A stretch of 64,000 bases of DNA, taken from contig CM063112.1 in the NCBI GenBank assembly GCA_031841125.1, positions 27,058,603 through 27,122,602 of the forward strand, in the 5' to 3' direction. Below the pieces are notes generated by a model. It had not been told where the DNA came from, searched no databases, and saw only the letters and a list, made by a program, of their open reading frames with translations. The first letter of the stretch is position 1. Each line of letters starts with the position of its first letter. This stretch comes from Acanthococcus lagerstroemiae. Taxonomy: Eukaryota; Arthropoda; Insecta; Hemiptera; Eriococcidae. Shown here piece by piece: positions 47,758 to 59,968 of the stretch. The translations under genes were made by a program, and so were the position numbers.

Positions 47758-50700
47758 ATGAATAACCCCGGTTTGTATATTGATCGAATGCAAATCAAGA
47801 AATTCGCTGGTAGGTTCAACTTCATCATGTTTGGGTATCATTATTTATAGCTCGAACGTCGACGGTCATCCTCGAAAACTACTGCGTCCAAGTCGCAAAT
47901 TACTACAAGAACTCGACTTACAAGCTGGTGAAGAATTTTTCGAAAAGCAATAATGGCTTATGGGTATGTCAAGTCTCAATCCAATGGCCAGTCCCCAATG
48001 AATTCCGTGCCGAAGAGTCCAAGAAAACCGAAGCAGCCAGGGTAGCATCTTGGCTTGCGTTAGAATGGCTAAAGGTAACAATATGAAGACTGAATTTGAT
48101 ACCTTCTGTGTCTTTGGTGAATTATTGACATTCAAATTTCTTCATTTGTTTCAGAGTCAAAATAAAATTGATCAAGATGGTAGACCACTACTCGTTAGTG
48201 AACTAAACGCTTCTGCAAATTTCAGTTTGCGGCCCGGAGCACTAGAGGCTATTACACAAGTGACACAGAAATATGAAAGTGTAATATAAAATTTTATACC
48301 CCGGCATCCATTTTATTCGGCTTCATTATAGATTGCTCATGCATTTTCAACTCTTAACAGGAAATGAAACCACTTTATGAAGAATATGACAGACTGTACT
48401 TTGACAGCAACAGACGTTATTTTGATGGTATGTATTTTGACTCGGTGTATTTTAATTTTCACCGTATCAGTAACCATAAATTCTTGCTAATTCTTTTTTA
48501 GATCATGACATACCATCATACTGCAACTTAACCGAAGAAGATAAAGCTGACCGTAGTGATTTGTTACTATCCAAACTAAAGGAAATGCCGCCTAAACAAG
48601 CCCTACCAATAGACAGCTTCAGGTAGTGATGAATTACAAATTTTCGGGCCAGGCATTCGCTGTATTATATGTGTAATGCTCGGGGTTTTAATTCCAGTGA
48701 AGAAATTGTAGATATTGTCGAGAAAAATCGAGTTGTTGTTATAAAAGGAGCCACTGGTTCCGGTAAAACTACTCGAGTTCCTCAGTTCCTGTTGGATCAT
48801 TATATCAGACAACTAAGGGGAGCCGAGTGCAACATCGCTGTAACTCAACCCAGACGTATTAGTGCCACATCGTTAGCTACAAGAATCGCAGCCGAGCGAA
48901 ACGAGAACGTTAGTAGCTCTTTGATGATCATGTTCTGTTTTGAAGTTTTGGAAATGATAAAAATTTATTTGTGTAGGCGGGATTCAGCGTTGGTCATCAT
49001 ATTAGATTCAGCGTATGTTACCCCACGCAGCCAGGAACTATCATGTTTGTATCAACTGGTATCCTCCTCCAGCGGTTGTTGTTAGATCCGAGTATGTTAA
49101 AGCCTTTCTCCGCTTGTGCTTCAGTTTGAGCTTCGATATTGAACTTATTCTTTGTGTTAGTGTTAAATGATCTTTCGCACGTGATCATCGACGAGGCGCA
49201 CGAAAGAGACCTGAATATCGATTTGCTGCTTCTGCTCATGAAGGAACTGCTGGAGAAAAACAATAAGATACGTGTCGTTATTATGAGTGCGACGATAAAC
49301 GCTGAGTTGTTTCAGCAGTATTTCAACAATTGCCCGCTGATATCGATTCCTGGATTCATGCATAACGTCAACACTTATTTTATTGATGTAAGCTGGAGCA
49401 CTTATGCAATTGATTTGAACTCAACTAATATAAATCTATATAATGTAACTGCCAAGTACAAAATACTGATGGTAGGAAACACGCAGGGCCAACAAACTGG
49501 AAATCTTCTGGAAAAACAAAATATCTCGTCTTGTAGTTAGAAATTTGATATTTTTTTAAAAACGGTTTATGTAAATGGATTGTACTCGTATTTCATAGGA
49601 TGATATCATGAACCAAAATTTCGGGCAACGGCATTACGAATACGATGAACGTGAAATCAACGACAGTCTAATCCTGAACGTCGTCCAATGGATTCATCGT
49701 ACCCGGGCGCCCGGTGCCGTTCTTGTATTCCTTCCCGGGTGGTCGGAAATTTCGAAGATCCAAAAAGTACTTCAAGATAACTCCGAAATGCATGTGCTGA
49801 CTGCGCATTCTAAAATGAAAATCGAACAGCAACAACTGATTTTCGAACCGCCGCCGGAAGGAAAACGGAAAGTAATATTGGCCACTAATATCGCCGAAAC
49901 GAGTATCACGATTCCGGATGTGGTGTATGTGGTTGATTCGGGAATTGTGAGAGAAATAGGGTAAGATGCTATCCTCTTTTCTGAATGCAGATGCACCGAA
50001 CGTGTTCGTAATTATAAACTGAATTACAGGAACTACAAAGGAGTAAAAGGTCTGACCAACGTGTGGATATCGAAAGCAATCGCGGACCAAAGACGTGGTA
50101 GGGCGGGTAGAGTGACGGAAGGCGAATGCTTTCGTCTGTACTCGAGAAAGAAGTACGAATCGTTCGACGAATATCCAGTACCGGAGGTGCTGCGTGTCTC
50201 TTTGGAAAACCTTGTGATGAGAACTAAAGTTGGTAAACTTGTTATAAACTGACAACAAGCATTCGGTGAGGATTCATAACTCTTGGATGTAAATTTTGTA
50301 GGCATATACGGACGATAGATTGTGTAACACTTTATCGAAATTCCCTGAGCAACCGCCTGAGAACGCGGTGAGAGAAGCCATCATTTACCTGCAACAGATA
50401 AACGTGCTCGATCTGGAAGAAAATTTGACCGCCTTGGGGAAAAGAATCGCCATGTTTGCCTTGCATCCTCTGTTATCAGCGGCACTAGTGTACTCTGTGT
50501 TTTTTAAGTAATATCATTGAGAATTTTTTTCCATTAGGATTTTGAATTAGACCCATTACTGACATAGCATTGTTCTTACTGTTCAGTTGTATCGACCCAA
50601 TGTTGTTCGTAACATCGAACCTGAACGGAGACGCGTTTATCTTTGGTATCGACTCGAAAAGCAGTTCACGTCGCAATGTATTAAGCGAAAGTCACCCCAC

Positions 50701-52207
50701 AAATGATACTTTGGCTTCGTATAACATTTATAACAAATGGAAACACAATGATCTACTGACTCCAGTGAATGAAGAAATCATGAATCTGAATATAAAAGCG
50801 ATGGAGAATTTCAAAAGTAAGTTGTTATAAAGGAGTAATCCACTTCTTCGGCAATACTGGGCCCGCGAAATGTCTTTCGACAGCTAAAATTAAACTTACA
50901 GTGGTATGTGTATTGTCTCAAATTTGATGGGGAATTTTCTTAAATGATTCAGGCGGGTCTTTTTGGTAAGTTGTGTGGGACTGCACGTAGCTCCTTACTG
51001 AACCTTCATAAGTACGCGGCTTCTTCCATTTGCGGGAAGTTCAAAATGTCTACGTACCCAGCTGTGCTGTTTTTAAAAACGGTGTCGTTGCACTGGTATC
51101 TATTTTATAACATGTAGAAATGAAAATATACGTGTATAAAAAAAAACTTAAAGCTGAGATTCTAATGTCTAACAATTGGTACATTCGTAGAAGTATTAAG
51201 GCTGAATATGGACTCCTTATTCAAAGCACACTTGGTAACAGTGGACGTCGTGATGAAATACGAAGAAGGCACACTGGACAGCGTGGCCTTAGACTTCGTG
51301 TCTCCTATTCTGCTAGCAGCCACTGGTCGTCTGGCTGTAAATGCGAAACCGTACCGTGCCAATGGAAAAATCAATCATTATCTGTCTACACTGTTCGTAC
51401 ATTCTCAGCCGTCAAATATGCCGACTCGCGGACACTGGGACCACGCATTCATAGGGCCATGTGTTGTATGTTTTAGGGATGGGCTCAAGGTTCAAATCGC
51501 CAACGATAGCGTTAATTTCAAGAACGCCCAAGTATCGTCTCCGTTTCTAACATTCTACAACATGAACACCACTGAAGAAGGGTTTCTAAGGATATACGAT
51601 ACTGCTCAAGTATCTCCCACTGCAGCTCTGCTGTTTTGCCCGACCTTACCTCAAATTGTGAGTGTTCTGTTTCCAGTGTGCGTGATTGATTCATGACAAT
51701 ATTTCTGAGTTTGCTTGTTCGTTACAGTTCTTTGCCGATGCATCGGATACTGTCAGAGTGGCTTACCCGAATATCGAGCTGCAAATTACAGCCAATCGAG
51801 AGTAAGTGAACGGATCAATATGTTCGCAGCTAACGCTAAGAAGCGAGATCAATATGATGCTTATCGCACATGATACCTTAATCGCCGCAAATTTGTATTG
51901 GGAGGGTATCACCTGAATCCGAGGAGATACCCTCCTAATACTGCGGATGTAAAAGTATCATATAATATTGATCTTCCTCCTCTTCACATTATCTGGGTTA
52001 CTGTGAACTTTTTTAGTGATTCTGATGATGATTTACAATTACAGGGAAGTGCAGGCTCTTCTACGTCTTCGTGAAGTCATGTGGAGTTCGGTGCATTTTT
52101 TTATCACCCACCACAACAGTTACGTTATCGAACCTGAATTCATTAAAGAGTTTAGAACTCACTTACTTTCCGTACTTGGTTACGTATTAAAAAATTGTGA
52201 TAGTTGA
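47758..52207 (+). CDS. DHX30-like DEAH-box RNA helicase (15 exons)
   Basis: Exons I could join with every phase closing: 47758-47809, 47851-48074, 48155-48280, 48361-48427, 48502-48622, 48698-48908, 48977-49091, 49161-49387, 49599-49960, 50030-50228, 50302-50507, 50587-50816, 51191-51657, 51728-51801, 52045-52207 (947 aa). A double-stranded-RNA-binding domain spans about residues 22-92. Helicase motifs follow: GATGSGKT (214-221, ATP binding), TQPRRIS, DEAH (316-319), SAT (348-350), TNIAETSIT, and QRRGRAGR (522-529). A helicase-associated region and OB-like C-terminus (LRIYDTAQVSPTAALLF) follow. Among DEAH proteins the layout fits DHX30, which acts in mitochondrial RNA granules and ribosome assembly, better than DHX9 or DHX36. 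It is shorter than vertebrate DHX30 (~1,190) and has one dsRBD. Upstream of the ATG the frame meets TGA at 47662 without another ATG, but an unseen 5' exon is possible. No obvious mitochondrial presequence. Two donors are weak (GTTAGT, GTTGGT). Confidence 0.9.
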
Positions 52208-52249
52208 AGTATTACTGATTTGTGTGTACTCATTTGTTGTATAGTTGAT

Positions 52250-52255
52250 ATTAAA
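52250..52255 (+). terminator. Candidate poly(A) signal of the helicase gene
   Basis: ATTAAA lies 43 bp after the helicase stop codon. Variant signal, weak evidence. Confidence 0.3.
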
Positions 52256-52459
52256 GTTGTATTTTGAAAGCGGATTTTCTTTGTGTTGTCGGTGTGATGG
52301 ACGAGAAAACGACTTATTGCAACAAAAAAAAAGGGAATGTTTTTGCGTAAAGATTACTTTAAATTTCTCCAAAAAGACAACGATATTGCGCGAAACAAAC
52401 TTATCACTAAGGTTGAGGTGGTTTCTTGGCCTCGCGTATCTATCTCCGCCCTCATCTGA

Positions 52460-52930
52460 GTATGCTACCTTGGCGTGGCGAGGGGGCTTGGAGAAAAACT
52501 AAAAGCACATAGGAGAAGGAAAACTCCGACAGATAAATCCTGCTGAGAGTCGGGGGAAACTACATCAGTATTTCCTCCTGGAAATGCGTCTCCACCACAA
52601 CAATTGTGACGGGAACTCACGAAGTAAATTCCGGACATGAAAATCCTCTATTAGGATGTCCGGGCGGGCCTTGTGAGAAATTATCAGAGAGAATGGATGA
52701 GACATGGAATGTAAGGAGTTACGGACACTGAAAGAGGTAGGCAAATTAGAAAATTTAAAGAAAGAGATGAAAATATTGAAATCAAATATATGTATTGATC
52801 AAGTTGATCTCGCATTTCTTGCCATGGATGTCGTGCATGCAGTGCTCCTGAAATCGAAGGAAATGAGGATAATCTCTTTTCACGAATACGTTCAGTTGTA
52901 CTTCGTTGCCTATATACTTTAAGTTGATAG
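52460..52930 (+). mobile_element. LINE 5' end, same family as 39.7 kb
   Basis: Starts TGCTACCTTGGCGTGGCGAG and follows the 39655 copy nearly base for base. It reaches an endonuclease start with broken frames TWNVRS and RTLKEVGKLENLKKEMK. The match ends around 52795, where unrelated sequence begins. Truncated, non-functional. Confidence 0.65.
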
Positions 52931-52954
52931 TAAGTATTGTGCACGAAGCGATGA

Positions 52955-53440
52955 TTTGCAGTAGAATTGACGTAGGTTTTTTACTCTACAATCCCTCCCC
53001 CCATGTTCACTTCCATTAAACGGACGAAAAAAACACCTCAATTCTATTGCAAATCATATGTATTGCGTATTGGTAGTATTGGGCTGCTGTTTATTTCCCC
53101 AACTTGATGCGTGACAGTAATTTGAATGGTTATATATGTAGTCGAATTGTGGTAAGGTCTTTACTCTGCAGACCCCCCCCCAGTTCACTTCTATTAAACG
53201 GACGGGGAAAACACCTCAATTCTATTGCAAATTGTGTATATTGGTAGTATCGTGCTGCTGATTTTGGTTCCCAACTTGATGCGTGACAGTAATTTGAATT
53301 ATATGCAGTCGAATTGAGGTGGGTTTTTTACTCTACCCCCCTCCCCCGTGTTCACTTCTATTTAAAAAAAAACACCTCAATTCTATTGCAAATCATCTAT
53401 TGCGTATTGGTAGAATTGGTCTGCTGCTGCCGTTGAAGAT
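52955..53440. repeat. ~175-bp satellite, array A (about 2.7 units)
   Basis: GATGCGTGACAGTAATTTGA recurs at 53105 and 53278. Each unit also has a poly-C stretch, GTTCACTTCTATTAAACGGA and ACACCTCAATTCTATTGCAA. The same monomer forms array B at 60695-61255. Confidence 0.85.
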
Positions 53441-53444
53441 TTTG

Positions 53445-53772
53445 ATGTGCGTATCCAAGTGGAACGCATTCGGAAAACCACTTCCACTACTACATTGATG
53501 AGCTCTATATATTAAAAACAGGGGTTAGATGCAAGAGTGGTAGTAAGCGTTCGTGGACAATCTGCGTTGTGGAATTCCCACTTTAAAATGTACACCAAGG
53601 ATCTATGTATTGGCGAGCGCATTCAGGTGGATATACATTCATAAAACCACTACCACTACTACATTGATGAGCTTTATGATGAAAACCGGTTTAGATGTGT
53701 GGGTGGTAGTGACAGTGAGCATTCCCGGACAATCTGCGTGGTGGAATTTCAACTTTAAAACCACAACATAAC
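53445..53772. repeat. Tandem ~165-bp repeat, two units
   Basis: Each unit contains AAACCACT(T/A)CCACTACTAC, ATTGATGAGCT, GTGGTAGT and GGACAATCTGCGT(T/G)GTGGAA. It abuts satellite array A directly. Confidence 0.75.
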
Positions 53773-54162
53773 CACTACCCCACCGTTTCTGCAATTGTAC
53801 TATGACGACCAATCAAAACGTTTCTGTTGAAAACGGTTGATATTTCAAACAAAACTGAATTACTACTATGCGCTTGATACTGACAACGTGATAACTATAT
53901 CATTCGGTTGTTCGGTGTTACTTTTCAGTTTTCGAATAATTATTAGAAAGTTTCGAGTGTTGTTTTCAATTTGCAATTTAAGAGAACAAAGTATTCAGTG
54001 TTTTGTCGATTGCATTTCCTAAATACGTACGTCGCATAAAAGATCAAATGTTGGAGAATTCTACAATCCATTCCAACAAAAGTTCGTGGAAAAAAAGCAA
54101 ACATTCTGCAGCGAGAGGTCTTTTGGTGACCAGGTAAGGCTTGAAAAATTTTGTAATATCCT

Positions 54163-55386
54163 TGTTATGTAGTAAGTACTAAGCTCGAAATGTACAGATC
54201 CGGAATGGTACAAGCATTTTTGTACTGTGCGCGAATCGAACGACCCACTTTTATCTGAACCTGAGATATCAGACTTAATACAATTAATACTATACCGTTT
54301 GCGATTAGTGTACCAACTTGTAGGAAATAAATAACATTGTGGGTACCGAATATATTGTACAAACCCTGGAATAGATTGTATTTGTATGTAATAATCCCTT
54401 ATTGCCCTTTACATGGTTCAACATGATAGTTCTTATAGTGCAGTGACCAACGTTGGAGGTGTGCTTCATTCTCATGCAATCACTTTATTTGGAAGGGGTT
54501 TGTAATTTAGCATACAGTTTTTGCAGAAGCTAATGCTAGGGGTCAAGTCGACTTGATCGATGTGCAGTCATAGAAATGGCCAGTTTCAATTTATTGTGAA
54601 TTATCAAGATCACCAGGTTAAATTTTTACACTTATGTGCTCTCAAAAAACGAAGACCACTGCAGAAGTTGCTTACATTTAATTGACCTTTTTTATGGATT
54701 CAGTGCCCCTCCCTGTTACAATTTAATAATTATCGCGAATTCGTAAATGCCATTATCAGTGATTTGGAACTGTTATGGCCGAGTCTCAAGATTGCATAAT
54801 AGTAAACCTCGGCATTCTCAAAGTCAGAGAGGTATCAAACAACAAACCGCGATGTTGAGGAAATGGCGAGAGCTTGGATGATTGACAATGGTTTGACTGC
54901 CTGGGCTGATGAATTATGTACGTTTCGTCCAAATTTCAAAAAAATAAGTTACCCCTCAGGAATTAAACAATCCCTTTTGAGGCGCTGTTTGACAGGAAAG
55001 CGAAATTAGACGTATCAGTGTGATGGAAGTTACACGAGAAACTGACCTCAATACAAAAAAAAAAAAAAAAAAAAAAAAAAAAGGAGAACAGTTCGTCTTC
55101 AAACGATAATGTAATGCTGGAAAAGCTATACGTACTTCCATCAAGAGGAATCTAGATGAGGGATACTATAATTACTATAATGGCTGTATATCTCTATTTT
55201 CTTCTTTGTCAGCTTTTGGTCTTATTGGTACAAACTTTTCATACATTTCGCAAATGGTACAGCATTATTTGTACCTTGTCCGATATTTCGGGTTCAGTGC
55301 AAATAAGTTGGTCGTTCGATTCGCGCATGGTACAAAAATGCTTATACAATTCCCGATCTGTACAATTTCGGGTTTGGTACGTAACA
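54163..55386 (+). mobile_element. Dead Ginger-type integrase DNA transposon
   Basis: Two ~200-bp inverted arms (54163-54365, 55190-55386) begin TGTTATGTA / TGTTACGTA and share CGCGAATCGAACGACC. Exact 4-bp duplications TCCT flank the element (54159-54162, 55387-55390). Between the arms broken frames read ARGQVDLIDVQS, then REFVNAIISDLELLWPSLKI, then RDVEEMARAWMIDNGLTAWADELCTF and PSGIKQSLL. These are blocks of a Gypsy-like integrase core, of the sort found in Ginger elements and KRBA2/SCAND3-type proteins. The usual DNG catalytic segment is lost (NNY), and stops interrupt it. A run of about 30 A at 55053-55082 interrupts the 3' part. Confidence 0.72.
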
Positions 55387-55390
55387 TCCT

Positions 55391-56274
55391 GACCGTTATC
55401 TGTGAGAAGATATACCCTTCCTCGTTAAAGAGCATTATTGTTGTAACTATGTATAATATATTGTAGTTTCTGCCTTCTATAACACTACCCAACAGCCAAA
55501 AAACCGCAAGAACGAGAGTAGCCGATTCTAGAAGTATTTTTCACGCTGAATTCAATGCCGCTTTTGGTTTTTCTTAATTAGCTCTCCTTTTCTCGTCAAT
55601 TCATTCTGAATTATTTCCCGTAATTTCCCTCTCGTGTTAGAAATATTAGTTAATGTGGCCACACTGCATGTATCACAAAACAAACTCGCCAACACAGTGA
55701 CGCGTGTGAACGTGTTTTGACGTTTTGATATCGGAACGATCTAAACAGTTTCAACTGATTCTAAGATTTTATCATTAACGATGAAGTAATGGAACAACAA
55801 TTTTGAGGAAGGCGATCTCTTCAGTGAAAAAATAACGCCTTTTCATTCCGGTATTACAGTTTATTGTTTCTTTTACGAAATGTAGTGAACTAGATAAATG
55901 TGTTCCGACGATAAATTTGATGAATATGTGTTCAATGCCGAATATTCATGATAATCACAACGCTCGTTGTTAAATTGGAATAATACTTACAGAACACAGA
56001 GGGACAGAGAACAACACGGAAGTTTTCTCTCCCGTCAAAGACGAAGCTTATCGGTGATATCAGTTTAATACATACAACATCAGTGTCGCCACATAAAATA
56101 GAACAATTTCTCATAATACACTATTAATATTTCCCAGCAAACGTAAAAAATGATTAGCTAACTCAGCATTTTTAATATCATATTTGAATGCGTGAAAAAT
56201 ACATTAAGAATCATCTATTTTCCTTCATGCGGTTTCAATAAAATCTCAGTTTGTTGTGTAGTGTAATTGGTGGA
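55391..56274. other. Intergenic, nothing supported
   Basis: AT-rich; no coding exon or transposon end recognised. Confidence 0.4.
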
Positions 56275-56280
56275 CAGGTA

Positions 56281-56920
56281 TTTGGGTGATTCCATATTGA
56301 ATTTCAGCTAAGAATTTGTAAAAAATGTAATACTTAATATAAGTAGTTGTATCTAATGTTGGCCCCATTACATTCAGCTACATGTATCAAATATTCTCCG
56401 CATATTTACCCAATGGGAAAAGGAAAATGGCAATTTTGTTCTTAAGCGTGGACATAAAATAGGTATGTTCAACGTGGACACTCACATATTTCTTGTATCC
56501 ACGACGAAAGACGTGAATCTTTCGACACTTAGAAGCAGTCTGTAGAAACAGCTCTAAATCTTCTTTGTGCAGAGACTACTTTCCTAGATGAATTGTAGGT
56601 ACTTTGTAAAACCGTGATCTGTAAGATTGTAACCTATATTGCCGCTGTGTGATCATACAGCCTCATCTTATCGCACTATGTAAACGTGAAAAATTTGTCT
56701 TTCAACGTGGACATCAATTTTTTTTATTACATCTCCACCCCACCCCCCCCAAAAAAAAAAAAAAAACAACAACAAATCAAATTTAAGCCCGCCCGTCGAC
56801 GGAATACGGCTTTCTCAGTGCTCCTAGTGTCGATTTCAACGAAAATACATTTGGAAAGTGAACCTCGTTTTTTTGTTTTTGTCCACGTCGAATTGTCTAA
56901 TTTTCAGAGAATCACCCATT
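56281..56920. mobile_element. TIR element with TA duplication
   Basis: Ends TTTGGGTGATTC and (complement) AATGGGTGATTC, both next to TA (56279-56280, 56921-56922). GTTCAACGTGGACA / TTTCAACGTGGACA occurs twice inside and its complement TGTCCACG near the right end. Also carries a C8A18 low-complexity tract (about 56742-56768). No transposase. Confidence 0.5.
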
Positions 56921-57028
56921 TACTGTCTTGAGCATTATGGTATGCCTTCCCTTAGGAGATATCACAAATTTATTATTTGTCTGTTATTCCATTTATTATC
57001 TCCTAATTTGCGCATATTCATTTTGCAG

Positions 57029-57213
57029 AAATAGCATCAACTATCACCAAAAATGTATCCGAAACCTTGAACATTGTTCAGGAATGGATCAGAAATAAGC
57101 GACGGGGCACAAAAATACGAAATGACCAACGAAACAGTGCACAACCACGACCAAGTATAAAAAAAGGCGGACGAATAGTTCAACACAGCCCGGACATTCG
57201 TTTCCAAATTTGA
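57029..57213 (+). CDS. Possible last exon with a homeodomain-helix-like segment
   Basis: After a good acceptor (CATTTTGCAG at 57028) one frame is open for 60 codons: IASTITKNVSETLNIVQEWI, RNKRRGTKIRNDQRN and a basic tail ending RFQI, then stop. The spacing of V-x-x-W-I-x-N-K-R-R resembles the recognition helix of atypical homeodomains such as MATa1. The first two helices would have to be in an upstream exon, which I could not find. It may be a gene relic or a transposon domain. Low certainty. Confidence 0.3.
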
Positions 57214-57639
57214 ATCAAAGTCAAATATCTTCGTTACTGCGCACCCCTCTCACTTCCTCAAAACATCATACCTTGCAAACAATAGTGACATTAGATGGTC
57301 CGTCCATCTCATCAAATTCCAGAATAGGATGTATATAATACTTTAGAATTTTTTTTAATTTAAATTGTTTTTTAATGAATGATTTTTTTTTATTTTAAAT
57401 AATATTTCAGGGTGTCTACACTATTGATAAGCAGTTTGGTTCTCGCACTGAGCTTCTCATACGTTCATGGTTTTGCCCGCTTCACGCTTATTAACTGTTC
57501 GGTTCACGCTTATTAACTGTTCGGTTTCTTTCAGAACTTCCTCAAACTGATTGTACGAGTCCTACAGGTCCGCCGCCCGTGTTGGTTCTATCCTATTTTT
57601 GGACGCCATTCCTTTGCAGTTGTAATGTAAAATTTGTAA

Positions 57640-58012
57640 GTCAGTCTTGCTCTCTCTGCTATCTTATATATATTTTGGGACAAGTGTTTTGTAAATTAGC
57701 TCAACCATTTCTTTGGAGAGGTGCTCGTCTATGAAAATCAACTGGGGAGCCAGCTCAGATTACCTGGCCATTCAGCTTTTCCTTCTTATAGTTTTCTACC
57801 AGGTCTTATTTGACCCCATTCTTACTATTCAGTCTAACAATCATTGTTAAGGTCTGATTTCTTGAAGGCAGCCCTTGTACTGCCCAGAAATAGTAGTCTT
57901 GGAGCTCTACCTCAAGGTTTTCTGTCGCCTTATTAAATATTTTCTTCACATCTTCTGACTCCTGGTACAGAATGCCATTAATTATGACATTGTTTTCTTG
58001 CTTTATTGCAGA
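57640..58012 (-). mobile_element. LINE ORF1 remnant
   Basis: The minus strand reads NVIINGILYQESEDVKKIFN, then WAVQGLPSRNQTLTMIVRLN and DLVENYKKEKLNG, with stops. This is the order of the RNA-binding-like ORF1 domain found in many insect non-LTR retrotransposons. Confidence 0.5.
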
Positions 58013-58264
58013 AATAGACTTCTAAAAAAACTTCTAAATTCGAGTACATGTAACGTTTATCTTTTTTGTTGTTTCAGTTGTATGAGATGTGTAGTGAGTT
58101 TATTCTGTCTTGATATTCATTTTTTTTTTTTTAACATACATATTTACTTTTTTGATGTACCATGTGCCATATGTGTTACGGAAATGTTGATTGTTCAAGA
58201 TTACAAAAACGCTAGTCCATCACACGAGTTCCTAAAATGACCAGGTCATGACTATAATGACTAG

Positions 58265-58423
58265 CAGTGGCGCAAATACGGGAGAAACCCCCCCCAACCT
58301 CTTATAAGTTTATTTTTGTTCATTTAATGAAAATTGAACATAGTGAAAAAATACCTACTTTTTCTTCTATGATTTCAGCCCCCCCCTCCCCTCCCCCCAG
58401 AAGGAACGATTAGTTACGTACTG
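58265..58423. mobile_element. hAT-like MITE (same family as 20.84 kb)
   Basis: Ends CAGTGGCGCAAATACGGG and (complement) CAGTACGTAACTAA. Flanks ATGACTAG / ATGACAAG agree at 7 of 8. Poly-C tracts lie inside both ends. Confidence 0.7.
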
Positions 58424-58431
58424 ATGACAAG

Positions 58432-59189
58432 GACGTAATAACGTGTATTTTAATTGTTGTAGGCAAATGCGTTGTTGATTTATAAGATTATAAAGCTGGC
58501 CTAGGCTGTCTTGTGAGTGCCGGAGAGGTAGTAGGTACTATCAATCTTGAGGACAAAGAATGACTCAGTAGTGAAATTAACAAAAAATAGTTTATGCTTT
58601 TACATGCTTGTATTACGTTGGTAAGAAAACCATCTAAAATAATTGTAGAATGAAGTACAATATGACGTTTTATTCTACAGATGAGAGGAAAGCACGAACA
58701 AGAAGAAATCTGGAACATCCGAAACGTATAATGAGCTATCACGTTTTCAGTTATCGTTGAGCCGTCAGTGTAGAAACGCGCATGCGCGGGGGAACATATT
58801 ATAGAACAGGTGTTTCGTCTAAAATTCCCTAGACATTTAAAATTTCATAAATCCCACTAGTGACGTGTCGAAGAAAAGGGTCTTAGTGGTAAGTGAACAT
58901 TCAGGTCTTTTCTTGTGACATGTCACTCTTCTGTTCTTTAAAATCACGTTAAGCAGTCACTTTAGCTCTAAAAACTGTGATTAAAATCGTACTTTACCAT
59001 CATCTATAGAATAAATTTATAAAATTACTCGTAAATTTTCGAAACTTCTGCCATATTTTTTAAACTTTAGATTAATTACTGTTAGATCTTTCAAACTTGA
59101 ATTCGGTAATATGTAGTTTACACGAATGTTATAAAGAAGGTATACTAATTTGGTGCGGTAGGTACACCTATAGTCATTTCAAAATGCAA
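58432..59189. other. Intergenic, nothing supported
   Basis: AT-rich sequence with no open frame of note, no RNA-like fold and no recognisable repeat end. Confidence 0.4.
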
Positions 59190-59192
59190 TTA

Positions 59193-59560
59193 GGGGTCGT
59201 TCATTAATTACGTACAGCCCCCCGGGGGGGGGGGGGGTAAAAATCTCTACATAGCCTTACTGAGAAGGGGAGAGGTAGAAGCCATTCTTACGTAATATTT
59301 TATTACGTAATTTTTAATGTAGCCACCACTCAGGCGACACATTTTCTACATGCAGCCGCTAAAGATGAGTAAATACACATACAGTGAAACCTGTTGAACC
59401 TTTTCAAATAATGTTAATTTATTTTAAAGCTTTTTAGGAAAATTCATGAAAAAATCACGTAATAAGGGGAAGGGGGTTCAGTTAATCTTATGTGTCCTTA
59501 CATGGGGGTAGTGGGTCAAAAACGGCCAAAATCATCCTTACATAATTAATGAATGACCCC
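59193..59560. mobile_element. PIF/Harbinger-like MITE
   Basis: Ends GGGGTCGTTCATTAATTACG and (complement) GGGGTCATTCATTAATTATG. TTA flanks both sides (59190-59192, 59561-59563), the 3-bp duplication typical of PIF/Harbinger. Poly-C/G and TTACGTAA motifs repeat inside. Confidence 0.7.
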
Positions 59561-59968
59561 TTAATCCACGTTTGCATGTGTTCAAATGTGCCCAGAAGTT
59601 GTGATCAAACGAAACTGTATATGCAAAGTACTAGTGCGCAGAGGTATACTAGACACCGCCTGCTCCTGATTAGGAATTAACGAATAGGCCTACTCAATTT
59701 TGCGAATTTCAAGATTTCCTAAATTATTACGGAATTCAAGTTATTTAGTTACTATCCCTCGTTCCTAAAACCCGACAGTGATGTTATTACCTGGACATTC
59801 TCAAGTTTTCCGTAATTTTCGACACTTCCGGTAACACAAATACAATACTATTTTCTGTACAAGCTCGTTCTCTCCTCTTTGATGCCGAATTCTGTTATGG
59901 AAATATTCTGATGTAATAAAGTACTTTTCATTTATAATTAATAAATTTTTTATTATGTCCTGAATTGT

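Noticed and set aside
49668..50258. Long (196-codon) minus-strand open frame
   Set aside because: It lies exactly opposite helicase exons 9 and 10, whose motifs (TNIAETSIT, QRRGRAGR) are unmistakable; it is an antisense shadow.
50830..51120. Open stretches inside the helicase gene (reading LLRQYWAREM and AGLFGKLCGT)
   Set aside because: Joining 50816 directly to 51191 keeps phase and gives a continuous family-like sequence; no phase-compatible acceptor/donor pair places these pieces in the mRNA, so they are treated as intron.
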